From positions 3,435 through 8,441 of the forward strand of contig DCAK01000095.1 in the NCBI GenBank assembly GCA_002311925.1: a stretch of DNA of 5,007 bases, read 5' to 3'. The notes beneath the pieces were generated by a model. That model saw nothing but the letters and a program-made list of their open reading frames with translations, ran no database searches and was not told where the DNA came from. This document shows positions 1 through 5,007 of the stretch, piece after piece (within the stretch, counting starts at the first letter, position 1; the number at the start of each line of letters is the position of its first letter). A program made the translations under genes and the position numbers. The stretch is from Planctomycetes bacterium UBA1135. GTDB lineage: Bacteria; Planctomycetota; UBA1135.

Positions 1-473
1 CCCTCGAAACCGCTCGCCAGGTCGGGGTGACCCTGCTTCTCGAAAACATCATTTCGGAGGGAACGCGGGCCGCCCGATTGGTGTCTCTCCTCGACGAGGT
101 CGACCCCGAGAGGGCGGCCGGAGTCTGTCTCGACCTCGGGCATGCCCATGTCGAGGGGGATGTCCTGGCCCAACTGGAGGCCGCCCTCCCCCGCCTTCGC
201 CATCTCCACATTCACGACAACGACGGCCACAAGGACGCCCACCTTCCACCCGGGGAAGGCTCCATCCCATGGGAATCGGTCCTGGGGCGTCTCCAGGAAT
301 TCGGTTATCAAGGCTTGGCGGCACTCGAACTCCGCGACTTGAGCCGCGGTGACACCCCCTCGACCCAGGTGGTCGAAGACCTCACCAGCCGCGCCAGGGT
401 CTTCCATCACCACTTTTCATCCCTCGGTCTCCTGCCCCCATGCCCGACCTCGCCGACGCCGAAGCCCTCCTGA
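1..473 (+). CDS. Sugar phosphate isomerase/epimerase-like TIM-barrel protein (5' partial)
   Basis: This is the C-terminal 156 residues of a protein whose start lies before the window; the frame is already open at base 3. It resembles the xylose-isomerase-like TIM-barrel superfamily (AP endonuclease family 2, COG1082), which includes sugar isomerases, epimerases and endonuclease IV. Visible are the LLLEN strand (Glu at 42-44), CLDLGHAHVEGD (Asp at 132-134, His at 141-143), LHIHDNDGHKDAHLPPGEG (from about 204) and the last-strand ALELR (Glu at 327-329). These match the usual acidic and histidine metal ligands, so a divalent-metal-dependent cytosolic enzyme is likely. The motif GEGSIPWESVLGRLQEFGYQG is typical of the sugar isomerase branch rather than the DNA-repair branch. 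The substrate cannot be read from the sequence. The 3' end overlaps the next gene by 34 bases, so co-transcription with the sugar kinase is likely. The proline-rich last residues lie in that overlap and look unstructured. Confidence 0.82.
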   Translation, partial: LETARQVGVTLLLENIISEGTRAARLVSLLDEVDPERAAGVCLDLGHAHVEGDVLAQLEAALPRLRHLHIHDNDGHKDAHLPPGEGSIPWESVLGRLQEFGYQGLAALELRDLSRGDTPSTQVVEDLTSRARVFHHHFSSLGLLPPCPTSPTPKPS

Positions 474-1348
474 ACGGGGAGATTCCCGTCGCTCCTCTCG
501 CGGTGGAAGCGAGCCTGCGCCGCTATTTGCGGCCCCTCGAATCCGAGCCGGGCGGGTGGCTGCTCGTTGAATCTCCCGACCCTCCGCCCGTCGAGACTTC
601 CGAATGGCTTGAAGAGCGCGGTGTGCGGGTCCCCCGTCTGGGAAAGGTCGCCGAGGGCCGCTACCTGGTGGAGGACTTGGGCGACCGCCTCCTGGCCCAC
701 GCCCCCACTCTCGGCGCCTACCAGGCCCTTTGGCGGGCTTGGGAAGCCTTCGCCCATACCCCCCTCCCCTCTCGACTGGGGAATTCCGCCCTGGCCCTCG
801 ACGAAGCCCTTTTCGTCGAAGAACTCGCCATCTTCAAGACTTCCTGGGTCATGGACTTTCGAGGAAACGCGTGGGCTCCGACTGAGGAAGCGGAGTTCGA
901 CCAAGCTTGCGGCGACCTCGCCCGGGAAGCCGCCCGGGGACCGGGTTGCGTTCAGCACCGGGATTTTCATTCCCGCAACGTCCTCCTGGTGGAAGACGGC
1001 GTCGCCCTCATCGACCACCAGGACCTGCGCCAGGGTCCGCTTTTCTACGACCTTGCCTCCTTGATGACGGACGCCTACACCCCTCTCCCCGAGGGCGTCA
1101 CGGAATTCCTCGGAGAACGATTCAAAATCCTGGGTCGACGCTACCGCCTCGGCCCCGAAGAGGCCTCCCAACGCCTCCACGCAAGCTCTCTTCAAAGGGC
1201 GCTCAAGGCTCTGGGCACCTTTGGCCGGCTCCTTGTTGGCGGGCGGGATGAATACGCCGAACCCGAAGCTCGCGTCCGCCAGCTGGCCCTTTCCTTGTTG
1301 CAGGATTCTCCTTTCCAGGCCATTTCATCCTGGGTGAACCCGGATTGA
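440..1348 (+). CDS. AmgK-like sugar kinase (aminoglycoside phosphotransferase fold)
   Basis: A 302-residue kinase of the APH/choline-kinase fold, most like AmgK, which phosphorylates the anomeric hydroxyl of MurNAc/GlcNAc in cell-wall recycling. The N-lobe has EASLRRYLR (about residues 23-31), matching the family DASFRRYFR, then GVRVPRL and the hinge VEDLGDRLL. The C-lobe has the Brenner motif HRDFHSRN (173-180; catalytic Asp175, Asn180) and the DFG-equivalent IDHQD (metal-binding Asp192), followed by GPLFYDLASLMTDAY and LKALGTFGRL, both strongly AmgK-like. No lysine occupies the usual ATP-contact strand (GWLLVESP); as I recall, AmgK proteins have VVMDAP there, so this is a family trait. The protein is somewhat shorter than typical AmgK, mainly in the first N-lobe helix. 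The ATG at 440 keeps the helix before the first motif but has no Shine-Dalgarno sequence; GTG at 503 would cut into it. The following MurU-like gene supports the assignment. The exact sugar substrate is inferred. Confidence 0.88.
   Translation: MPDLADAEALLNGEIPVAPLAVEASLRRYLRPLESEPGGWLLVESPDPPPVETSEWLEERGVRVPRLGKVAEGRYLVEDLGDRLLAHAPTLGAYQALWRAWEAFAHTPLPSRLGNSALALDEALFVEELAIFKTSWVMDFRGNAWAPTEEAEFDQACGDLAREAARGPGCVQHRDFHSRNVLLVEDGVALIDHQDLRQGPLFYDLASLMTDAYTPLPEGVTEFLGERFKILGRRYRLGPEEASQRLHASSLQRALKALGTFGRLLVGGRDEYAEPEARVRQLALSLLQDSPFQAISSWVNPD
1333..1347 (+). promoter_or_regulatory. Ribosome binding site and TTG start of the MurU-like gene
   Basis: GGTGA at 1333-1337 lies seven bases before TTG at 1345-1347. 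It lies inside the kinase coding end, and the TTG overlaps the kinase TGA stop, an arrangement typical of stop-start translational coupling. No ATG or GTG in this frame lies between here and the GLATRLG nucleotide loop, which begins only ten residues in, so TTG is the only sensible start of the common type. Confidence 0.5.
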
Positions 1349-2046
1349 ATCCTCCCGCCCTGCTTCTGGCCGCCGGCCTGGCCACCCGCTTGGGAGCCCT
1401 GCGCGGGGAACACGCAAAAGCCTGCCTCCCCGTGCGCGGAACCACACCCCTGGCAGCCATCCTGCAAGGTGTCCACGAGGCAGGAATCACGCGAGCCTGG
1501 ATCAATCTCCACTGGCGGGCGGAGGAAGTCATGGCCACCGCCCGGGCCGGGGCCCCGCAAAGCCTGGAGGTCGAATTCCTTCACGAGCCCGAACTCCTGG
1601 GTACCGGAGGCACCCTTTTGGAAGTCGCACGGAGAGAAGGGGTCCTCCCTTCCCTTGTGGCCAACGTGAAATTCCTGACCGACTTCTCCTTTGACCGCCT
1701 CGACCCCGAGCAACCCGCCATGGTGGTCCATCCGTCCAGTCCTCTTGACATTTTCGGAGGACTGGAATGGGACGGGGAATTCAGGGTCGTCGGGGTCCGC
1801 GCCTCGGGGGAAGCTCGCAAACTGGATGAAACCGCCGCCGTCTACACTGGAATCTGCGTCCCCGACCCTGCCTGGCTTCCCCACTTGAAGGTTGCGAACG
1901 ATTCAGGACGCCCGCCCTGCCTGATTCGGGATGGGCTCCTCCCCGCTCTGCAATCCGGTCCAGGTCCCTTGGCGGTGGTCCATTCCGGGGAATGGCTGGA
2001 ACTCAGCACCCCGGCTCGCCTCAGCCTCGCGAACGGCGAATCCTAG
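1345..2046 (+). CDS. MurU-like sugar-1-phosphate nucleotidyltransferase with altered metal site
   Basis: A 233-residue Rossmann-like nucleotidyltransferase close in length to MurU (MurNAc-alpha-1-phosphate uridylyltransferase). Visible motifs are LLLAAGLATRLG (6-17, the nucleotide-binding loop, usually GxGTR), AKACLPV (24-30, with the conserved Lys25), LGTGGTLL (85-92), VYTGI (166-170) and a C-terminal WLELSTPARL (217-226). Two family positions are unusual. The metal-binding Asp of the NGD motif is replaced in N107-V-K109, and the later WxDxGTP aspartate is Glu219, with Ser221 for Gly. It may use a different metal arrangement, be catalytically weak, or belong to a subfamily with this trait. 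The start is TTG at 1345, overlapping the kinase stop TGA (1346-1348); GGTGA at 1333-1337, seven bases upstream, is a plausible ribosome binding site. Translational coupling with the kinase is likely. The stop TAG shares CTAG with the convergent selB stop. The family is clear; UDP-MurNAc as product is inferred from the gene pairing. Confidence 0.82.
   Translation: MNPPALLLAAGLATRLGALRGEHAKACLPVRGTTPLAAILQGVHEAGITRAWINLHWRAEEVMATARAGAPQSLEVEFLHEPELLGTGGTLLEVARREGVLPSLVANVKFLTDFSFDRLDPEQPAMVVHPSSPLDIFGGLEWDGEFRVVGVRASGEARKLDETAAVYTGICVPDPAWLPHLKVANDSGRPPCLIRDGLLPALQSGPGPLAVVHSGEWLELSTPARLSLANGES
2043..2046. other. Shared CTAG holding both convergent stop codons
   Basis: The MurU-like gene stops with TAG at 2044-2046 on the plus strand. 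selB stops with TAG on the minus strand at 2045-2043. The palindrome CTAG supplies both, giving a four-base tail-to-tail overlap. No hairpin with a T-run fits between the genes, so any transcription termination must occur inside the opposite gene or by Rho. Confidence 0.9.
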
Positions 2047-3965
2047 GCCAGGGGAGCGTCAGCCTTGGCCAACACGCGGTTGGCCCCGCGGCGGGCGGTG
2101 ACTCCCTTCTCGTCGAGGAACTCAAGAAGGGGCATCATGAATTTCCTCGAAGTGGAAAAGCGGTCCCTCAAGGCAGGGATGTCCACCCCCTCACCCTCCA
2201 GTTGTTCCACCACGGCGGCTCGCAGTTCCTCGACCGCGCTGGTCGCGAACCAGAGCCCCTTGCCAGGAGTCAGCACGAGTCTGCGGTCGGCGAGATTTTC
2301 CAGGAGCGTACCAATCGCATCCTCCCCCAAGCCGCACGAAGCCGCCAATCCACCCAATCCTTGGGGGGCGAGCCCCCCATCGACGAGAGCTTCGAGGAGA
2401 CGGTCGGTGTCCGCGGCAAGCTCGCCGAGGACTTCCGCCCCGACCAAGCCCCAAGTCTTCCCTGTCCGGGGTTCGAGGCCCAGGTCATGAAGCCCCTCCG
2501 GCTTCATCCCTGAAACCACCCCGAAAGTTTCCTTTCCAAGGCGCGTGCGCAGGGCCTCAAGGGGAATGGCCAACCGATGGGGATTGCTCTCGCGGAAATT
2601 GGCGACGGCGGAACGGATGGAGTCCCCCACCGCGTCCGCACCGGCGGCGCCCAGCCACCGACCGTCGCCCAAATCCTGAACAAGGCCGTCAGCAAGGGCG
2701 GCTTGCAAATCGTCCAGCACGGCCTCTTCCAGCAATCCAAGCTTGGCCGCCAATTCGCGGGCACGGACGGGGGATTCCAGCCACCCCAACAAGGCAGCCA
2801 CCCGAAGCCTGGGTTCGTCCAGGTTGGCCGCCAATTCCTTGAGGTTCTTGCGCTCCTTTTCATCCCGGGTTCGGAGCCTCCGGGAGGCGAATCCCAGGAA
2901 ACGGCCCCGAGCCAGGTTGCAGCCCGGGGAAGGCCTTCGGACCAGAAGCCGATCTCCCGTCGCGAGGACGATGGGAGATGCCAATTCCAAGTCGGCGAGA
3001 ATGTCCTCTCCCGCTACGCCCTCAGGGGGCAGGAAAAGGAGCCCGGGGATGGCGGCGGTTCCTGAAAGAACATGAATCGGGGCCCCGCTCTTGTGGGAGG
3101 GGGCGCCGGGTAGAAAGGTCACGGAGGCCCGAAGCAGGGAACCCGATTCAAGCCCTCCCGGTGGGCAAAGAACCGTCCCTCGGGGGCATTCCTCGGGACG
3201 CAAATCCGGAAGGTTGAGAGCGGTCCGCAGGCCTGGAAGAGCCCTCCCGGCCTGTCTGCCATGGACCTGAATCCGCCGAACCCTGCTGCTTCCCCCTCCA
3301 GGAAGGGCCTGAACCTTGACCTCCTCCAGAAGTTCCCCGGAGGCGCACACCCCGGTCGCCACCGTCCCGGCGCCGTGGAGCGCGAATGACCTTTGGACGG
3401 GAAGGCGAAAGACCCGCCTGGCGCCGACTTCCCTCGAAGCCTTCCGGACGAGTTCATGGATGGCCGCCCGAACCTCGTCCAGACCCACCGCGGTCTTGGC
3501 GCTTGCGGCAAGGATGGCGCATCCCTCCCACGGGGTCCCTGCCACCAGTTCCTCCACCTCCCCCTGCACCAGGACGATAGTTTCTTCGTCCACGAGGTCG
3601 GCCTTGTTCAGGACCACCAGTCCCCGGTCCACCCCCATGACTTGAAGGACCTCGAAATGCTCACGGGTCTGGGGCATCACACCGTCATCGCAAGCCACCA
3701 CCAGAAGCGCGGCTCCCATCCCGGTCGCCCCCGCCACCATCTTCCGAACCAGGCGCTCGTGCCCGGGAACATCCACGAATCCCACTTCGAGCCCGTCCCC
3801 CAATTCCATCTGGGCGTAACCCAGATCGAGGGTGATGCCGCGGTCCTTTTCCTCCTGCCAGCGGTCTGGATGCTCCCCGCACAGGGCCTCCACCAGGGCG
3901 GACTTTCCGTGGTCGATGTGGCCCGCGGTTCCTACGACAACGGGGATGGGTTGAATCTCAGCCAT
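2043..3965 (-). CDS. selB: Selenocysteine-specific translation elongation factor SelB
   Basis: A 640-residue SelB, the GTPase that brings Sec-tRNA(Sec) to UGA codons marked by a SECIS hairpin. The EF-Tu-like G domain (about 1-175) has G1 GHIDHGKS (15-22), switch [15 protein letters not shown] (38-51), G3 DVPGH (65-69), G4 NKAD (120-123) and G5 SAK (155-157). Domain II starts near [20 protein letters not shown] (186-205) and domain III runs to the [16 protein letters not shown] region (343-358). From about 385 onward are winged-helix repeats that bind the SECIS RNA, ending in [30 protein letters not shown] (603-632), the SelB terminal signature. Length matches bacterial SelB (about 610-640). 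I chose ATG at 3965, just before the first strand; a TTG at 3992 would add nine residues (LAFLAILA-like) not expected in the family, although a GGGAGG lies just upstream of it. All G-domain motifs are intact. selA, selC and selD are not visible here. Confidence 0.97.
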   Translation of the reverse strand: MAEIQPIPVVVGTAGHIDHGKSALVEALCGEHPDRWQEEKDRGITLDLGYAQMELGDGLEVGFVDVPGHERLVRKMVAGATGMGAALLVVACDDGVMPQTREHFEVLQVMGVDRGLVVLNKADLVDEETIVLVQGEVEELVAGTPWEGCAILAASAKTAVGLDEVRAAIHELVRKASREVGARRVFRLPVQRSFALHGAGTVATGVCASGELLEEVKVQALPGGGSSRVRRIQVHGRQAGRALPGLRTALNLPDLRPEECPRGTVLCPPGGLESGSLLRASVTFLPGAPSHKSGAPIHVLSGTAAIPGLLFLPPEGVAGEDILADLELASPIVLATGDRLLVRRPSPGCNLARGRFLGFASRRLRTRDEKERKNLKELAANLDEPRLRVAALLGWLESPVRARELAAKLGLLEEAVLDDLQAALADGLVQDLGDGRWLGAAGADAVGDSIRSAVANFRESNPHRLAIPLEALRTRLGKETFGVVSGMKPEGLHDLGLEPRTGKTWGLVGAEVLGELAADTDRLLEALVDGGLAPQGLGGLAASCGLGEDAIGTLLENLADRRLVLTPGKGLWFATSAVEELRAAVVEQLEGEGVDIPALRDRFSTSRKFMMPLLEFLDEKGVTARRGANRVLAKADAPLA

Positions 3966-3982
3966 GGCTAAAATGGCCAGGA
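3966..3982. promoter_or_regulatory. 17-base start-to-start gap between selB and the radical SAM gene
   Basis: Only 17 bases separate the chosen ATG codons of two divergent genes, so promoters must overlap the gap or lie inside the neighbouring coding sequence. TAAAAT at 3969-3974 is the only good -10-like hexamer near the plus-strand start. If used, transcription would begin at about 3981-3983, giving a leaderless or nearly leaderless mRNA. AGGA at 3979-3982 touches the ATG directly and is too close to work as a normal ribosome binding site. TTGAAT at 3951-3956 is only 12 bases from the TAAAAT, too short for a standard -35/-10 pair. The promoter reading is tentative; the gap itself is certain if both starts are right. 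Confidence 0.3.
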
Positions 3983-4960
3983 ATGCTAACAAGGCCCTCC
4001 CATCCCGACCCCGAAGCGCCCTCTGCCGCCCTTCCCATCCACACCCTGGGTCGGCACCTCAAGGCCCGCTTCGGGCGCCGCCTTCGGCGGGTGATGCTCG
4101 ACCTGGGCACCACCTGCCCCAATCGTGACGGGACCTCCGGGTTCGGAGGCTGCATCTATTGCGATGTCCACGGAAGCGGAACCGGCGCAGCCGGGGAAGG
4201 GGAAGACCTCGCATCCCAATGGAGGACAGGCCTTGCCCGAGTGCGCCGAAGCCAACCCGAAGGGCCGGCAGCCATTCTGTATTTCCAGTCCTATTCCTCC
4301 ACCTGGCCCGACTTGAACCCCTTGTCCGCTTCCCTGGCCCAGGCCCGGGCCTGGGCCGAAGACGCCCCGGTTCTGGCCGTAGGAACTCGCCCTGATTGTT
4401 TCTCGCCCGAAGCGGCCGCGCTTCTCGCCGAGCAAAAATCCACATTCAAGGCCGTCTGGGTCGAGTTCGGTTTGGAAACGGCGGACGACAGGGTCCAGGG
4501 CCTCATCGGCCGCAACGACACCTTGGCGAGTTTTCACAAGGCATGCGCCTTGGCTCACGACCAGGGCCTCGAAATCATCGTCCACACCATCGCCGGCTTA
4601 CCGGGAGAAAAGCCCGACGGATTGCTTCGCCAGGTGGAGGAATCGGTGGCGGCGGGAGTCTGCGGAATCAAGTTCCACCAGTTGATGGTGCTGCGGAAAA
4701 CGAAGCTCGCGAGCATGTGGAAGCGGGGCGAAGTGGATCTGCTTGAGCCCGGGGCCTACGTGAACATGGTTGCCGATGCCCTCGAAATCCTGCCGCCGGA
4801 CATCGTCGTCCACAGGCTTTCGGCGGCTTCCCCGCCTGAAAACCACCTGGCCCCCCTGGACTGGCCCTCCCCCGCCAAGGTCCACGCGAACATCCTCGCC
4901 GCATTGCGGACTCGCGGCACTCTCCAAGGATGCAGGGCCCACGCCGGCCCTTTGAAATGA
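3983..4960 (+). CDS. Radical SAM protein, YtqA/YhcC (TIGR01212) family, MnmL-like
   Basis: A 325-residue radical SAM enzyme. The iron-sulfur cluster motif is CPNRDGTSGFGGCIYC (Cys45, Cys57, Cys60; CX11CX2C), the wide spacing characteristic of this Elp3-related family rather than the standard CX3CX2C. It is followed by ILYFQSYSSTWPDLNPL (98-114), VGTRPDC (133-139), VWVEFGLETADD (158-169), IVHTIAGLPGE (199-209), GIKFHQLMVLRKTKLASMW (228-246) and LPPDIVVHRLSAASP (270-284), all in the family order. Bacillus YtqA (MnmL) has been implicated in converting the cmnm5 group of tRNA wobble uridine on the way to mnm5s2U; E. coli YhcC is a homologue of uncertain role. A tRNA-modification job is therefore plausible but inferred; the usual partner methyltransferase (YtqB/MnmM) is not in the window. 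ATG at 3983 gives about 20 residues before the conserved HTLGRHLKARFG segment, as expected, and no better start is visible. The gene ends with TGA at 4958-4960. Confidence 0.94.
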   Translation: MLTRPSHPDPEAPSAALPIHTLGRHLKARFGRRLRRVMLDLGTTCPNRDGTSGFGGCIYCDVHGSGTGAAGEGEDLASQWRTGLARVRRSQPEGPAAILYFQSYSSTWPDLNPLSASLAQARAWAEDAPVLAVGTRPDCFSPEAAALLAEQKSTFKAVWVEFGLETADDRVQGLIGRNDTLASFHKACALAHDQGLEIIVHTIAGLPGEKPDGLLRQVEESVAAGVCGIKFHQLMVLRKTKLASMWKRGEVDLLEPGAYVNMVADALEILPPDIVVHRLSAASPPENHLAPLDWPSPAKVHANILAALRTRGTLQGCRAHAGPLK

Positions 4961-5007
4961 AAAAGGCCGAAAATTGAAAGGCGGGCAAATTGGAAAGACG
5001 CGGGGGG
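4961..5007. other. Purine-rich tail after the radical SAM gene
   Basis: The last 47 bases show a clear drop in GC and a purine bias compared with the genes, consistent with true intergenic DNA. An imperfect direct repeat, AAATTGAAAG (4971-4980) and AAATTGGAAAG (4987-4997), is the only visible structure. No gene start or T-run terminator is evident before the window ends. Confidence 0.4.

Noticed and set aside
471..1064. Selenocysteine read-through of the TIM-barrel gene TGA, since the frame stays open for almost 200 codons after it and selB is nearby
   Set aside because: The downstream sequence in that frame is a shadow of the kinase gene, reads as low-complexity proline, serine and arginine, and no convincing SECIS hairpin was recognised.
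407..1195. A 262-residue open frame on the minus strand opposite the kinase gene
   Set aside because: It is antisense to a gene with clear kinase motifs and shows no recognisable domain. High GC with strong codon bias commonly leaves long open antisense frames.
3393..3971. A 192-residue plus-strand open frame opposite selB
   Set aside because: It mirrors the conserved SelB G domain, has no recognisable family features and is explained by codon bias.
3966..3992. SelB start at TTG 3992 with a short hydrophobic N-terminus
   Set aside because: SelB is cytosolic and the family starts just before the first G-domain strand; the ATG at 3965 fits this, although the upstream GGGAGG keeps the TTG possible.
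3986..4585. A 199-residue minus-strand open frame opposite the radical SAM gene
   Set aside because: It is the shadow of a well-supported radical SAM gene, with a glycine-rich, featureless translation.
4945..4969. Inverted repeat CGGCC...GGCCG around the radical SAM stop codon as a terminator
   Set aside because: The stem is only five perfect pairs with a 15-base loop and is followed by AAAATTG rather than a T-run on the plus strand.
4957..4977. A six-codon frame beginning at ATG 4957 that overlaps the radical SAM stop
   Set aside because: It ends after MKKAEN, has no suitable ribosome binding site and no sign of being a gene.
4958..5007. Selenocysteine read-through of the radical SAM TGA stop, whose frame stays open to the window end
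   Set aside because: Only about 15 codons are visible, the family normally ends by this point, and the codons after it look like intergenic sequence.

Overview
The window is a tightly packed, high-GC bacterial chromosomal segment with five protein-coding genes and almost no intergenic DNA. I see no mobile element, CRISPR array, rRNA or tRNA. The layout, with an AmgK/MurU-type gene pair and a SelB, suggests a Gram-negative-type bacterium that uses selenocysteine, perhaps an acidobacterial or deltaproteobacterial lineage. The taxonomic guess rests only on composition and gene content and is weak.

Left block, plus strand, 1-2046: three overlapping genes read as one operon. They are the C-terminal part of a sugar phosphate isomerase/epimerase-like TIM-barrel protein (its 5' end lies outside the window), an aminoglycoside-phosphotransferase-fold sugar kinase resembling AmgK, and a small sugar-nucleotide nucleotidyltransferase resembling MurU. 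In known bacteria AmgK (anomeric MurNAc/GlcNAc kinase) and MurU (MurNAc-alpha-1-phosphate uridylyltransferase) work in sequence to recycle cell-wall amino sugars to UDP-MurNAc. The pairing here suggests an analogous kinase-then-nucleotidyltransferase route. The nucleotidyltransferase has changes at both positions where the family normally has metal-binding aspartates, so its exact chemistry is uncertain.

Right block, 2043-4960: selB, the selenocysteine-specific elongation factor, lies on the minus strand and converges on the nucleotidyltransferase gene; the two stop codons share one CTAG. Start-to-start with selB, 17 bases away, is a plus-strand radical SAM gene of the YtqA/YhcC (TIGR01212) family, whose Bacillus member has been linked to wobble-uridine modification of tRNA. 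Both right-hand genes therefore plausibly serve translation. The other selenocysteine genes (selA, selC, selD) and any selenoprotein or SECIS element are not in the window.

Nothing here is a clear new system. The most notable observation is the non-canonical metal site of the MurU-like enzyme next to a kinase whose catalytic motifs are intact. The last 47 bases after the radical SAM gene hold no recognisable feature.
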